Below, piece after piece: positions 24,249-25,323 of a stretch of DNA of 25,323 nt. The stretch spans positions 1 to 25,323 of the forward strand of contig DBRJ01000041.1 in NCBI GenBank assembly GCA_002305915.1. Reading direction: 5' to 3'. The notes under the pieces are model-generated. The model saw nothing but the letters and a program-made list of their open reading frames with translations. It did no database searches and was not told where the DNA came from. Within the stretch, counting starts at the first letter, position 1, and the number at the start of each line of letters is the position of its first letter. The position numbers and the translations under genes were made by a program. The DNA comes from Pelotomaculum sp. UBA1371. Lineage in GTDB: Bacteria > Bacillota > Desulfotomaculia > Desulfotomaculales > Pelotomaculaceae.

Positions 24249-24525
24249 GATCATAGACCAGCAGGCGCGGCTTCAGCCGCGCAGAGGGATGGGGACACAA
24301 TTCAGTGGTCAGTGGTAGGATGCCGGACGTCGGAAACAACAAACCCAATTGTATATCAGTAGACTTGTATCTTAGCAAAACATTACAATGACAGCGGAAT
24401 GGGTACACACCACCGTTTTAAGCCTGGCTCTGGGGCCGAGGTATGTCCCCAATGCCGAAGAATATCCCCGATTGGGCGACGGGTTGCCCCCCCACTACTA
24501 CAACCCGGGGGGATCATAGATCAGC
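24249..24525. mobile_element. Putative 250-bp inserted element with flanking direct repeats
   Basis: GATCATAGACCAGC (24249-24262) and GATCATAGATCAGC (24512-24525) are direct repeats with one mismatch. Between them lie 249-250 bp without a gene: a hairpin near one end (GCGCGGC-TTCA-GCCGCGC, 24265-24282), a hairpin near the other (CGGGTTG at 24480-24486 with CAACCCG at 24501-24507), an inverted pair TGGGGACA (24290-24297) and TGTCCCCA (24444-24451), and a tandem CAGTGGT doublet (24303-24316). No transposase is present. It resembles a small non-autonomous, palindromic (REP- or MITE-like) element; the class is not known. Confidence 0.55.
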
Positions 24526-25244
24526 CCCCTGGCCTCCATAAACTCCCGGTCGGCCAACAGCTCCGCCGTCCTGCCGCAGCTGAGCAACTCCCCCTTCTCC
24601 ATCACCAACAGGCGGTCGGCGAAGGAAACGGCTTCCAGGTTGTGTTCGACGGCAATGACGGCCTTCCCCATATCGCGCAACCGCTTCAGGGCAGCGGCCA
24701 CTCTTTTCTTGCCGGCCTGGTCAAGCTGTGACATCACTTCATCCAGGACCAGCACCGGCGGGTCCAAGGCCAATACCGCGGCCAGGGCCACCAGATGTTT
24801 TTCTCCGCCGGAAAGCCTGTAGGGATTGGCTTCCCGCAGGGCGGCGAGGCCCAGGAGATCCAGCGCCTGCTCCACCCTCTCCCGGATCTGGGCGGGAGGC
24901 AGGCACAGGTTTTCCGGAGCGAAAGCGATTTCGTCCTCCACCGTGGGCGAAAAAAGCTGCGTGTCCGGATCCTGAAAGACCATGCCCACCTCCAGGGCCA
25001 AGCTGGCAGCCCTCAGCTCCCTGATGTTCTTGCCGTTTAACAGCACTTGCCCGGTCATCACCCCGTCCCGGTTATGATGGACGGCGCCGCATATACAATA
25101 ACAAAGGGTGCTCTTGCCGCAGCCGCTCAAGCCCGTCACCGCAGCTATTTCTCCCCTGGACACATGGAAATCAATATCTTTTAACACCAAAGGTCCGCCC
25201 GGTTGGTAGCGATAAGTCAGGCCCCGAGCCACCACAGCCTCCAT
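24498..25244 (-). CDS. ecfA: ECF transporter ATPase (first ATPase gene), altered C-terminus
   Basis: ABC ATPase partner of the second ATPase and EcfT. The 248-residue product has the Walker A GLSGCGKST (residues 38-46), the Q-loop FQDPDTQLF, the signature LSGGEKHLV, the Walker B VLVLDE, the D-loop QLD and the switch histidine EHN; the catalytic core is complete. The ATG at 25242-25244 has GGAGG 11 nt upstream. The last residues (GLIYDPPGL) run into the putative inserted element. Without it the protein would end YDQPKILNGREKR, and its TAA would overlap the next ATG. Now 283 nt separate the two ATPase genes. The loss affects only the extreme C-terminus, so activity is probably kept. Confidence 0.93.
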   Translation of the reverse strand: MEAVVARGLTYRYQPGGPLVLKDIDFHVSRGEIAAVTGLSGCGKSTLCYCICGAVHHNRDGVMTGQVLLNGKNIRELRAASLALEVGMVFQDPDTQLFSPTVEDEIAFAPENLCLPPAQIRERVEQALDLLGLAALREANPYRLSGGEKHLVALAAVLALDPPVLVLDEVMSQLDQAGKKRVAAALKRLRDMGKAVIAVEHNLEAVSFADRLLVMEKGELLSCGRTAELLADREFMEARGLIYDPPGL

Positions 25245-25259
25245 AAGCAGATCTGCCTC

Positions 25260-25322
25260 CTATAGAAAATTTCCGGCCTCCCTTACTGACCGCCGGGCCA
25301 GACCGCTAACAAATATGTCATG
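25260..25322 (-). CDS. C-terminal end of an upstream gene (partial)
   Basis: An open frame of 20 codons enters from beyond the window and ends in TAG 15 nt before the ATG of the first ECF ATPase. The final residues read HDIFVSGLARRSVREAGNFL. The TAG overlaps the TAGGAGG ribosome site of the next gene, a typical operon junction. By position it could be an S component or other partner of the ECF module, but too little is visible to identify it, and one other frame is also open nearby for a short stretch. Confidence 0.4.
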   Translation of the reverse strand, partial: HDIFVSGLARRSVREAGNFL

Positions 25323-25323
25323 T

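Noticed and set aside
24214..24408. Minus-strand frame of 64 codons between the two ECF ATPase genes as a gene of its own
   Set aside because: Only its last 16 codons look coding, and these are better read as the displaced end of the first ATPase. The rest lies in the putative inserted element and has no ribosome site.

Overview
The window looks like a chromosomal segment from a spore-forming, Gram-positive clostridial bacterium, most like the Peptococcaceae (Desulfotomaculum/Pelotomaculum type). The grounds are spore-germination genes, a valS T-box leader, a tandem lonB-lon-ysxC block, a maf-radC-mreBCD-mrdA block, many TTG and GTG starts behind strong Shine-Dalgarno (SD) sites, and moderate GC. 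The assignment is inferred from gene content; no database was searched.

Layout. Positions 1-4722 (minus strand) read, in transcription order, DUF4321 membrane protein, maf, radC, mreB, mreC, mreD and the start of mrdA: a cell-shape and elongation operon with two housekeeping genes in front. Positions 4927-8202 (minus) hold a germination operon, gerA-gerC-small membrane protein, with no gerB permease gene and a sigma-G-like promoter upstream. Positions 8466-13085 (minus) hold folC and valS; valS has a sigma-A promoter and a T-box leader ending in a terminator/antiterminator pair. Positions 13219-14052 (plus) hold a solitary Dam-type adenine methylase. Positions 14153-16635 are an accessory patch: a TIGR04086-type membrane protein (minus), a membrane-anchored NMT1/SsuA-like binding protein (plus) whose ribosome site lies in a long hairpin, and a Pro/Ala-rich lipoprotein (plus). 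Positions 16745-21709 (minus) hold lonB, lon and ysxC. Positions 21835-22734 (plus) hold an acetate-transporter-family gene with a full-consensus sigma-A promoter, an unusual leader and a strong terminator. Positions 22795-25322 (minus) hold an ECF transporter energizing module (two ATPases and EcfT) and the tail of an upstream gene.

The most notable signal is at the 3' end of the first ECF ATPase gene. A 250-bp non-coding stretch is bracketed by a 13-14 nt direct repeat. Removing the stretch with one repeat copy restores a reading frame that ends in TAATG, exactly overlapping the start of the second ATPase. This is best explained by a small palindrome-bearing element that inserted, gave the first ATPase a new C-terminus and broke its translational coupling. 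Other signals are the hairpin over the ribosome site at 14703-14753, the acetate-transporter leader, and the gerB-less germination operon. Nothing here is an obvious defence island, CRISPR array, prophage or large mobile element.
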